Assembly (NCBI GenBank): GCA_013042925.1
Contig: JABDPH010000025.1
Span: 1 to 7,746 of the forward strand
Direction: 5' to 3'
Length of the DNA: 7,746 nucleotides
DNA from: Eudoraea sp.
Lineage (GTDB): Bacteria > Bacteroidota > Bacteroidia > Flavobacteriales > Flavobacteriaceae
Shown: positions 1-6,251 of the stretch, piece by piece
Layout: every line of letters begins with the position of its first letter
How positions within the stretch are numbered: position 1 is the stretch's first letter
Translations under genes and position numbers: made by a program
Notes under the pieces: model-generated
Databases searched by the model: none
What the model saw: the letters and a program-made list of their open reading frames with translations, nothing else
Told to the model about the DNA's origin: nothing

Positions 1-500
1 AAAAACAAGAACATCAAGACCAATTCTATGTATAGTATTAAATCTGCATCGTTCTTTGGCCAACCCTTCATTTCGGGTTTAATAAATCTATGCAATTTTA
101 TTACGTTCCTACGAATCCAAAAGATGACCACTGACACAATGACTAAAAAAGCCAAAACCTCAAAAGAACCAATTAACACATCATAGATACTCCCAAACGG
201 TGCAAAAATCCGATGCGTTCCCAAGAGACCGTCAATGATAATCTCAAGAACCTCAATGTTGATAATTATAAAGCCAACATATACCAAAATATGGAGAATT
301 CCCGGGATAGGTCTTACAACCATCTTACTCTGACCCAACGCAATTTTGGCCATATTCTTCCATCGTTGGGGTTTGTTATCAGGAAGATCCAACGCCTTAC
401 CCAATTTAATGTTCCGTGTAAGTTTCTTTACATTAGTAGCAAAAAACCCAACACCAATAAGTAATACTAACGCGAATAAAATATTAGGAAGGTATTCCAT
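1..500 (-). CDS. (Fe-S)-binding protein, N-terminal membrane part (partial)
   Basis: I translated this partial gene by hand from the minus strand. It starts at ATG 500-498 and stays open for 166 codons to the window edge, so the C-terminal part is missing. The visible protein begins MEYLPNILFALVLL and has likely membrane helices at about residues 4-22, 68-89, 108-129 and 153 onward, with a basic loop after the first (KLTRNIKLGKAL). I recognise this as the start of the flavobacterial membrane-bound (Fe-S)-binding protein related to heterodisulfide reductase, a predicted electron-transfer protein whose cysteine-rich 4Fe-4S domains follow the membrane part. Those cysteines lie outside the window, so the cluster-binding function cannot be confirmed here. 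The start codon directly follows the TAA of the upstream Mce gene with no base between, which suggests translational coupling in one operon. An alternative reading is a cytochrome-b-like or nitrate-reductase-gamma-like membrane subunit. Confidence 0.78.
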   Translation of the reverse strand, partial: MEYLPNILFALVLLIGVGFFATNVKKLTRNIKLGKALDLPDNKPQRWKNMAKIALGQSKMVVRPIPGILHILVYVGFIIINIEVLEIIIDGLLGTHRIFAPFGSIYDVLIGSFEVLAFLVIVSVVIFWIRRNVIKLHRFIKPEMKGWPKNDADLILYIELVLMFLF

Positions 501-1469
501 TTATGGCTCATCTATTTTTTCAGCAGGGTCATTTTCGGGAAGGGCATATTCCTTTTGTTTTTTCCCAAATACCGAAACATTCACATATCTTTTAGGATTC
601 AAACGAAAATCTTTAAGTAACAAATCCAATTCCCGGGTAGCACTGTTTAAATTATCATACAATTCCTCATCGTTCGTCAATTTACCCAAAGAGCCCTCAC
701 CATTCTCGATCTGACTTAATATTTTATCCAAATTTGAGACTGTTGATTCCAAACTTGTCAAGGTACGACCCAATCCCGCATTATTCAATGAATCTGAAAG
801 TTTCGCAAAATTGGAAGACAGTTCGTTAAAATTGGTCAGTGAACTGTCTAATTTACCTTGGTTATTTTTTAAAAGCTTATTAAGTACCTCTGCGCTACTT
901 TCCAGGCTTTTCATTAATTTATTGAGTCCTGCAATAGATTCTCGCAAGTCGTTCTTGGTCTTGGCGTCCAAGACCTCATTCACATTCATCAATAAGGTAT
1001 CTGCATGGGTAAAGGCACCTTCGATCTTTTGCTGCAAGGGCGTTAGCTTTTGTTGAACCAAATCAGTCAATCCCGGCCGAGTCGAGGTTGTAAGGGTATC
1101 CCCTGATTGTGCAGTAGGTGACCCGTCAAAAACTGGTTTGATCTGAATCCCTTTTCCACCGATAATTCCTGTATCGTACAACTCTGCGATACTATTTTTA
1201 GAAAATGTAAAACTATTATTAACTGAAAATGTCACCACCAGATTACCATAGGTATCTTTAAATCTAATATCGTTTACTTTACCTACATTAAAACCATTGA
1301 TCGTTACTTGAGTTCCCGTTTGTAATCCACCAACATGCTTATAAACGGCATAAAATGTTTTACTGTTATCAAATAAAGGTGTTGATTTTAAATAACTAAA
1401 TCCCAAAATGAAAAGTAGTATCCCACCTACTACGATTATTCCTGTTTTAATTTCCCTGGATAGTTTCAA
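501..1469 (-). CDS. MlaD/Mce-domain lipid-transport protein
   Basis: This 322-residue protein is a Mce (MlaD-type) protein, an inner-membrane-anchored periplasmic component of phospholipid transport between the membranes. A single N-terminal membrane helix spans about residues 9-26. The MlaD core follows at about 36-114, with the pattern YAVYKHVGGLQTGTQVTING and GKVNDI. A long helical, probably coiled-coil region covers about 135-285 and contains the Mce-type motif GEGSLGKLTNDEELYDNL (258-275). A conserved-looking tail (FRLNPKRYVNVSVFGKK, 288-304) precedes an acidic C-terminus. The start is TTG at 1469-1467: the preceding in-frame codons are CAT, ATC and a TAA stop at 1478-1476, so no in-frame ATG is available, and residues KLSREIKTG fit the family N-terminus. 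It lies 55 bases after the amidase stop and abuts the downstream (Fe-S) gene. No permease (MlaE) or ATPase (MlaF) gene is in the window, so its partners must be elsewhere. Confidence 0.9.
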   Translation of the reverse strand: MKLSREIKTGIIVVGGILLFILGFSYLKSTPLFDNSKTFYAVYKHVGGLQTGTQVTINGFNVGKVNDIRFKDTYGNLVVTFSVNNSFTFSKNSIAELYDTGIIGGKGIQIKPVFDGSPTAQSGDTLTTSTRPGLTDLVQQKLTPLQQKIEGAFTHADTLLMNVNEVLDAKTKNDLRESIAGLNKLMKSLESSAEVLNKLLKNNQGKLDSSLTNFNELSSNFAKLSDSLNNAGLGRTLTSLESTVSNLDKILSQIENGEGSLGKLTNDEELYDNLNSATRELDLLLKDFRLNPKRYVNVSVFGKKQKEYALPENDPAEKIDEP

Positions 1470-1492
1470 ATGGATTTATTTATCGTGAGTAA

Positions 1493-1500
1493 CAAAATTA
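1493..1500 (-). promoter_or_regulatory. Candidate internal promoter -7 element ahead of the Mce gene
   Basis: The minus strand reads TAATTTTG here, a full match to the Bacteroidota -7 consensus TAnnTTTG, inside the 55-base gap between the amidase and Mce genes. No TTG is found 17-23 bases upstream, so the -33 element is missing. Transcription would begin roughly 17 bases before the TTG start. An eight-base degenerate match in AT-rich DNA can arise by chance. Confidence 0.25.
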
Positions 1501-1524
1501 GAAATAAAAATGAGACTGCTGGTA

Positions 1525-2817
1525 TTATTGAGAATCGGATTTATGCGCTTCGGTCAATGGGATTCTAACCCCCTCCTTGTACACAACGATATAAGAGCTA
1601 GTATACCCCTTTCTATCAGCTTCCGATTTTAACATTTTAGCCTCTTGATATGAATTTGCAGTACCATACATATAACGATAGAGGTTTTTATAGGGTTCTT
1701 TGGAAATGTTTCCCAAACCGTTGAAATTTTGTGGTTTAAGATCCAAATTCTTAGTACTAGCCATAATCTGCAGTTTAAAAAGTAGTTCTGGTTTACTGAC
1801 TGGCTTAACCGTTTTTTCAACGGGAGCAACAACCTCAATTTTTTCTTTAGTATCCTCCGTCTCCGTCTCCTCAATCTTGGTGTTGTCGCTCTCTTTCCCA
1901 TCAGGCTCCTTTTTCGTGAGGAGTATTGTTTCCTTTACTTTTTCTTGCACCGGAGGGGGTGCGCTTTCAACAGGCACCTCAGCTTTTTTCTCAACCACTT
2001 CTTCTTCAACTAAAAGTTCGGGCTGTTGGACACTATTTGACTGAACTGAATTTTTATAATTTAAAATTGCTTCCGCAATGGCCGTCCCCATTTTTGATTG
2101 TCCGGCTTTTGAATTTAAAAAAGCCCCTTCAGATTTGTTCGTAAGAAAACCTGTTTCAATGAGGACACTCGGCATGAAAGTCTGATGCAACACAATAAAA
2201 CCGGCTTGTTTTACTTTGCGATTATTCCGCTTTAAATCACCGGAAAAATTATCTTGAATTAATTTGGCCAATGCTATACTCTGGTCTAAAAATTCTTCCT
2301 GCATTATCGTTAGACCTATAATTGATTCAGGCGAATTAATATCATAATCGGCATATCTATCCTCATAATTATCCTCAAGATAGATTACCGAGTTCTCTTT
2401 CTTTGCTATTTCAAAATTTTGTTTATTGGCATGTAATCCGAGCACAAAAGTCCCTGCGCCATGCGCATCAGAAGAATGCGAATCGCAGTGTACCGAAACA
2501 AACAAGTCGGCATTGGCCTTGTTGGCAATTTCCCCTCTTACGAACAAATCAACGAACGAATCGTCCTTTCTTGTATAAATAACCTTAATGTTGGGATTGT
2601 TTTCCAATATTTTTCCAACGGTAAGAACGATATTCAAGGCAATATTTTTTTCAAGATAACCGTTCCCCAAGTTGCCTGGATCATGACCACCATGACCTGC
2701 ATCAAGTACTACTACAAATTTACCATCGTTCCTCTGGGAGATGTTATCATCGCTAAATGATGAAAAAAGCAGAGCCAGGACTAAGATGGAGGTTAGAAAA
2801 ATTCGATTCATATTCAT
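1525..2817 (-). CDS. N-acetylmuramoyl-L-alanine amidase with SPOR-like C-terminus
   Basis: This 430-residue zinc amidase (Amidase_3 family) cleaves the bond between N-acetylmuramic acid and L-alanine in peptidoglycan, normally in the periplasm for daughter-cell separation and wall turnover. An N-terminal hydrophobic segment (about 5-21) looks like a signal peptide. The catalytic domain covers about 33-254. The expected zinc ligands are H42 (VVLDAGHGGHDPG), E56 (LEKNIALN) and H110 (SVHCDS), with catalytic E221 (VLIETGFLTN). A charged, proline-containing linker (about 257-345) rich in Glu, Lys and Val leads to a C-terminal region (about 346-425, starting FKLQIMAS and including EAKMLKSEADRKGY) that resembles a SPOR peptidoglycan-binding domain. 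I infer the SPOR assignment from pattern only. The start could be ATG 2817 or the second ATG two codons later at 2811; both leave the signal peptide intact. It is first in the minus-strand group and divergent from lptD. Confidence 0.93.
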   Translation of the reverse strand: MNMNRIFLTSILVLALLFSSFSDDNISQRNDGKFVVVLDAGHGGHDPGNLGNGYLEKNIALNIVLTVGKILENNPNIKVIYTRKDDSFVDLFVRGEIANKANADLFVSVHCDSHSSDAHGAGTFVLGLHANKQNFEIAKKENSVIYLEDNYEDRYADYDINSPESIIGLTIMQEEFLDQSIALAKLIQDNFSGDLKRNNRKVKQAGFIVLHQTFMPSVLIETGFLTNKSEGAFLNSKAGQSKMGTAIAEAILNYKNSVQSNSVQQPELLVEEEVVEKKAEVPVESAPPPVQEKVKETILLTKKEPDGKESDNTKIEETETEDTKEKIEVVAPVEKTVKPVSKPELLFKLQIMASTKNLDLKPQNFNGLGNISKEPYKNLYRYMYGTANSYQEAKMLKSEADRKGYTSSYIVVYKEGVRIPLTEAHKSDSQ

Positions 2818-2948
2818 ATAAACAAGGTAATTTGAGGTCCCTTACAAGGTTAAAATTATTGTAATACCCTATTAAGGGAACAAAAAATATATGTAAGTTT
2901 GAGCTCCAAAAGTCAAGCCAAACCTTTACAAAAATAGGATATATAGCC
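2818..2948. promoter_or_regulatory. Divergent control region between the amidase gene and lptD
   Basis: These 131 bases separate two divergent envelope genes and must hold, or border on, the promoters of both. They contain a candidate lptD -7 element (2894-2901), the -7 element of a candidate amidase promoter (2929-2936), and two short palindromes, CCTT-AC-AAGG at 2840-2849 and CCCT-ATTA-AGGG at 2867-2878. The palindromes lie upstream of the lptD -7 element and downstream of the amidase promoter, so a bound protein could affect both genes. Each is too short to be convincing alone. Confidence 0.5.
2894..2901 (+). promoter_or_regulatory. Candidate lptD promoter (-7 element)
   Basis: TAAGTTTG matches the Bacteroidota -7 consensus TAnnTTTG in full and sits 47 bases before the lptD start, giving a leader of about 40 bases. 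No TTG lies in the expected -33 window (about 2870-2876), where the CCCT-ATTA-AGGG palindrome is found instead. The promoter may therefore be weak or activator-dependent, or the match may be chance. Confidence 0.35.
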
Positions 2949-2959
2949 TTGCAATCAAA
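2929..2959 (-). promoter_or_regulatory. Candidate amidase promoter overlapping the lptD start
   Basis: Read on the minus strand, TTTG (2959-2956), a 19-base spacer and TATTTTTG (2936-2929) match both parts of the Bacteroidota housekeeping promoter (TTG, 17-23 bases, TAnnTTTG). Transcription would start near 2922, leaving a leader of about 105 bases before the amidase ATG at 2817. The -33 element lies within the first codons of lptD, and the spacer covers the lptD TTG start, so the two genes share DNA at this point. Confidence 0.45.
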
Positions 2960-5645
2960 TAAACACTATTTACTTTTCCTATTACTACTTATAATTGGTG
3001 GCATTTCCGGACACGCACAAGAAGACCGTATTGTTGCATTACCCATTAAAGCAGTTGAAGACACTATAGTAGCTCCCATATTAATTGAAAGTGATTTAAA
3101 ATCTGAGCTGGTGAACGATACAACTCAGGTTGATACCGTAAAAACCAAGCCACCATTATTACTTGACATTATAAAATATAAGGCTAAGGACTATGTTAAA
3201 TTAAGCCAAAAGGATCAAAAGATCTACCTCTATAACGAGGCTGAAATTCAATATCAAGATACTGAGCTCAAGGCGGGTATCATTGTAATGGATTATATTA
3301 AAAATGAAGTATATGCTGGGCGAATCAAAGATTCTCTTGGTAATTACTCACAACTCCCATTCTTTAAACAAGGGAATAATGAAGTTATTCCAGATTCAAT
3401 TCGGTTCAATTTTGATACCCAAAAAGCCATCATCTGGAATTCAAGAACTGAACAACAGGCTTCCCTTGGACAATTGGGCAACGATGCCATGAAGGTCTAC
3501 GCTGATGTCACCAAAAAGGAGAACGATTCCGTATATTTTTTAAGTGAAGGAAAACTTACCACAGCAACTGATACTATAAATCCCGATTATTACATTCGAG
3601 TTAGAAAGGCCAAATTTGTACCACAAAAGAAAGTGATTGCGGGTTTCAGTAATTTATATATTGCTGATGTACCTACACCTATTGCCCTTCCCTTTGCATA
3701 CTTTCCACTAAGTGTAGGAAGATCTGCAGGAGTTATGATGCCCTTTATTGGCAATGATCCAAATAGAGGTTATTTTCTTCAAGACTTGGGTTATTATGTA
3801 CCCATCGGCGAATATGCCGATATTCTGGTCACAGGTGATTTTTATACCAATGGTAGTTGGGGTTTTAGAACGCAATCAATTTATTCAAAGCGTTATAAAT
3901 ACAGTGGAAACATAAACTTCAGATATGAAAATTTGGTTACCAGCCAAAAAGGCTTTAGCGATTATAGTCTTAGTAAAAACTGGAATATACAAATATCACA
4001 TTCACAAGATACTAAGGCAAGTCCCAACTCCCGATTTTCAGCATCTGTGAATATGGGAAGTAGCGAATATTTTCGGAATTCGTTACAGCAACGAAATTTA
4101 CCCAATACCCAAAATAATACGCTTTCATCCTCAGTTTCATATTCCAAAACTTTCCCGGCCTACCCTTCCGTGAACATGAGTATGACGGCTACCCATAGTC
4201 AAAATACCAATACGAAGAAAATTGAAATGAGTCTCCCAACCTTACAAGCAAGTATGGAACGTATTTTTCCTTTTGTAAAACGGGATGGTATAAAAAAAGG
4301 CATTATTCAGAACGTGAATTTTCAATATGATTTGAATGCCCAAAATAGAATTTCTACTACTGATGAAGATTTCTTTACACCACGAATGTTCGATGATGCC
4401 AAAATCGGGGCAAAACACCGAATACCTATCAGCACAAACTTTAAAGTAGCGAAGTTTTTCAGCGTGAGTTTAGGGGGCAATTATGAGGATGTTTGGGCCT
4501 TGGAAACCTATAATAAGCGATATGACGCCGATCAAGAGGCCGTTGTCACCGATACCATAAGTGGATTTGATCGGTTCAACAAATACAGTTTAAATGCCAG
4601 TATTGGAACCACAGTCTATGGTACCTTCGACTTTGGGGAGGACAAAAAAATACAGGCCATAAGACACGTTATGCGACCTTCCATTAGCTATGGCTATGCA
4701 CCATCATTTGAACAATTTTATGACGAATATATCGATGGTGACGGAAATGTGGTTCAATTTACGCGCTTCCAAGGTACCTTATACGGTACTCCTAGTTTAG
4801 GGAGATCAAATAGTCTTGGTTTTTCCCTGGCCAATACATTGGAGGCCAAGGTAAGAGACAGGGATTCTACAGCCACAGAACCCAAGAAAATACCTATTTT
4901 AAGTAATTTCAACATTTCAACCGGTTACAATTTTGAATCTGACTCCCTTAAACTAAGTCCCATAAATATTAATGGGGGTACCAATGTTTTGGACAACAAA
5001 ATGTCTATTAACTTTTCAGCAGGCCTAGATCCCTATGCCATTGATAATAATGGCAGAAGAATCAACACCTGGAATATTGATAATGGAGGTAGTCTTTTTA
5101 GGCTAACCCGTGCCAATGTAAATGTAGGCTACACTTTAAGCAATGAAACTTTTAAAAGAGAGAAGGGAGAAGAGGATGATGAAGTTGATCAATATGACTA
5201 TGTAGCGCAAAGCGGAGGGCGTACCGATGACCTTTTTGGGAAAGCCGATAGTTTTAGGGATACGCAACTGGAAGATGCGAGAGGTTCAGAAGAAGTTGAA
5301 AACCCGGCCTATAGCACTTCCCTACCATGGAATTTACGCCTGGCGTATTCTGCCACCTATTCAAATTCTGCCAGACAAAATGAATTTAGTAGTCATTCCC
5401 TCATGTTTTCAGGTGATGTGAATCTTGGGCCACGTTGGAAAGTCGGTGGTTCCTCAGGGTATGACTTTAAAAATCAAGGTTTTACACTCACACAATTACG
5501 ATTTGAACGCGACTTGAAAAGCTTTGTGATGCGCTTTAACTGGACTCCTTTCGGGACCTACAAACGATGGTATTTCTTTATCGGGATCAAAGCATCAATG
5601 CTCAGTGATCTTAAGTGGGAAAACAGAAGCCAACAGTCCCGTTAA
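2949..5645 (+). CDS. lptD: LPS-assembly outer-membrane protein LptD
   Basis: This 898-residue protein is the Bacteroidota form of LptD, the outer-membrane barrel that receives lipopolysaccharide from the periplasmic Lpt bridge and inserts it into the outer leaflet. A signal peptide covers residues 1-23 or 24 (hydrophobic LLFLLLLIIGG, then GHAQ). An OstA/LptA-like beta-jellyroll region follows at about 72-215, including YNEAEIQYQDTELKAG. The region at about 235-255 (NLYIADVPTPIALPFAYFPL) leads into a long beta-barrel region of alternating polar and aromatic residues running to the end. A polar, acidic stretch at about 736-785 is a likely loop. I find no cysteine in the protein, unlike E. coli LptD, which needs disulfides. 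The start is TTG at 2949: no in-frame ATG lies in the nearby upstream sequence and this start gives a complete signal peptide. Residues 1-2 could differ if another start is used. ridA follows after 47 bases on the same strand. Confidence 0.92.
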   Translation: MQSNKHYLLFLLLLIIGGISGHAQEDRIVALPIKAVEDTIVAPILIESDLKSELVNDTTQVDTVKTKPPLLLDIIKYKAKDYVKLSQKDQKIYLYNEAEIQYQDTELKAGIIVMDYIKNEVYAGRIKDSLGNYSQLPFFKQGNNEVIPDSIRFNFDTQKAIIWNSRTEQQASLGQLGNDAMKVYADVTKKENDSVYFLSEGKLTTATDTINPDYYIRVRKAKFVPQKKVIAGFSNLYIADVPTPIALPFAYFPLSVGRSAGVMMPFIGNDPNRGYFLQDLGYYVPIGEYADILVTGDFYTNGSWGFRTQSIYSKRYKYSGNINFRYENLVTSQKGFSDYSLSKNWNIQISHSQDTKASPNSRFSASVNMGSSEYFRNSLQQRNLPNTQNNTLSSSVSYSKTFPAYPSVNMSMTATHSQNTNTKKIEMSLPTLQASMERIFPFVKRDGIKKGIIQNVNFQYDLNAQNRISTTDEDFFTPRMFDDAKIGAKHRIPISTNFKVAKFFSVSLGGNYEDVWALETYNKRYDADQEAVVTDTISGFDRFNKYSLNASIGTTVYGTFDFGEDKKIQAIRHVMRPSISYGYAPSFEQFYDEYIDGDGNVVQFTRFQGTLYGTPSLGRSNSLGFSLANTLEAKVRDRDSTATEPKKIPILSNFNISTGYNFESDSLKLSPININGGTNVLDNKMSINFSAGLDPYAIDNNGRRINTWNIDNGGSLFRLTRANVNVGYTLSNETFKREKGEEDDEVDQYDYVAQSGGRTDDLFGKADSFRDTQLEDARGSEEVENPAYSTSLPWNLRLAYSATYSNSARQNEFSSHSLMFSGDVNLGPRWKVGGSSGYDFKNQGFTLTQLRFERDLKSFVMRFNWTPFGTYKRWYFFIGIKASMLSDLKWENRSQQSR

Positions 5646-5692
5646 AGGGTTTTGGATTTAAAAATTAAAGCATAGGAATTAATCTTAGGTTT

Positions 5693-6073
5693 ATGAAAAA
5701 AATTATTACTACTACGAATGCCCCAGCACCTATTGGTCCATATAATCAGGCTGTACTCTCAGGAAATACGTTATATATTTCTGGACAAATACCTATTGAC
5801 CCCGCCAGCGGTATGCTTGTAGAAGGCGACATTGCGGAGGAAACCAAACAATCAATGGAGAATTTAAAGGCCATTCTTACAGCAGCCGGAATGACCTTTG
5901 AAAACGTGGTGAAAACTTCTATATTCATTGCAGACATGAAACAGTTCGCAGAAATAAATGCAGTTTATGCCACTTATTTTAATGCAGAAACTGCACCTGC
6001 CAGGGAAACTGTTGAGGTTGCCAATCTACCTAAATTCGTGAATGTAGAAATATCAATGATTGCCGTTCTCTAG
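5693..6073 (+). CDS. ridA: RidA family 2-iminobutanoate/2-iminopropanoate deaminase
   Basis: This 126-residue protein is a full-length RidA (YjgF/YER057c/UK114) member, a cytosolic trimer that hydrolyses reactive enamine/imine intermediates formed by PLP enzymes such as threonine dehydratase, releasing 2-oxo acids and ammonia. The family pattern is intact: APAPIGPYNQA near the N-terminus (Y17), LYISGQIPIDP (S30, G31), ENLKAILTAAG, and the C-terminal APARETVEVANLPKFVNVEI with the carboxylate-binding arginine at R104 and E119. The ATG at 5693 gives the standard family length. It follows lptD by 47 bases on the same strand without an obvious terminator between, so the two may be co-transcribed. 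The pairing with lptD recalls gene order in other flavobacteria, but no functional link between the two is known to me. Confidence 0.95.
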   Translation: MKKIITTTNAPAPIGPYNQAVLSGNTLYISGQIPIDPASGMLVEGDIAEETKQSMENLKAILTAAGMTFENVVKTSIFIADMKQFAEINAVYATYFNAETAPARETVEVANLPKFVNVEISMIAVL

Positions 6074-6139
6074 TCAGGAATCTGGAGTTAAAATTAAATT
6101 CCGAGACTTTATAGACGCTGTTGTATTGGGTTACAAAGT

Positions 6140-6192
6140 AAAATCAAGCATTGCTATACTTAGATAAACGCAGTATAGCAATGCTTGATTTT
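6140..6192. terminator. Bidirectional intrinsic terminator, perfect 21-bp stem
   Basis: The arms at 6140-6160 and 6172-6192 are exact reverse complements over 21 bases, separated by an 11-base loop (TAGATAAACGC). The stem starts with AAAA and ends with TTTT, so a T-run follows a strong hairpin on either strand. It sits 66 bases after the ridA stop and 59 bases after the stop of the convergent phosphofructokinase gene, the right place for one terminator to serve both transcripts. The stem core is AT-rich, so stability comes from length rather than GC pairs. Confidence 0.88.
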
Positions 6193-6251
6193 CTATCTTA
6201 TACCTAAAAATCCACTACCATTTAAGTTATCCCGTTGAACGCCGATTGCAA

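Noticed and set aside
213..464. Plus-strand open frame of 83 codons near the left edge
   Set aside because: It is antisense to the (Fe-S) membrane protein, whose minus-strand frame is continuous through the whole stretch and gives a recognisable protein.
501..1056. Plus-strand open frames of 81-122 codons across the Mce gene
   Set aside because: They lie antisense to a gene with clear family motifs and show no domain pattern of their own.
1629..2144. Open frames in both directions over the amidase linker, including an arginine-rich one
   Set aside because: The arginine-rich and serine/threonine-rich products come from reading the Glu/Lys-rich linker codons in other frames; they are composition artefacts.
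5646..5692. Separate ridA promoter between lptD and ridA
   Set aside because: TAGGTTTA just before the ATG resembles a -7 element but is too close to the start to leave a usual leader, and TTTG at 5651 is badly paired; read-through from lptD is simpler.
6077..6102. Possible small hairpin GGAAT...ATTCC just after ridA
   Set aside because: The stem is only five bases with a 16-base loop and no following T-run; the 21-bp hairpin downstream is a far better terminator.
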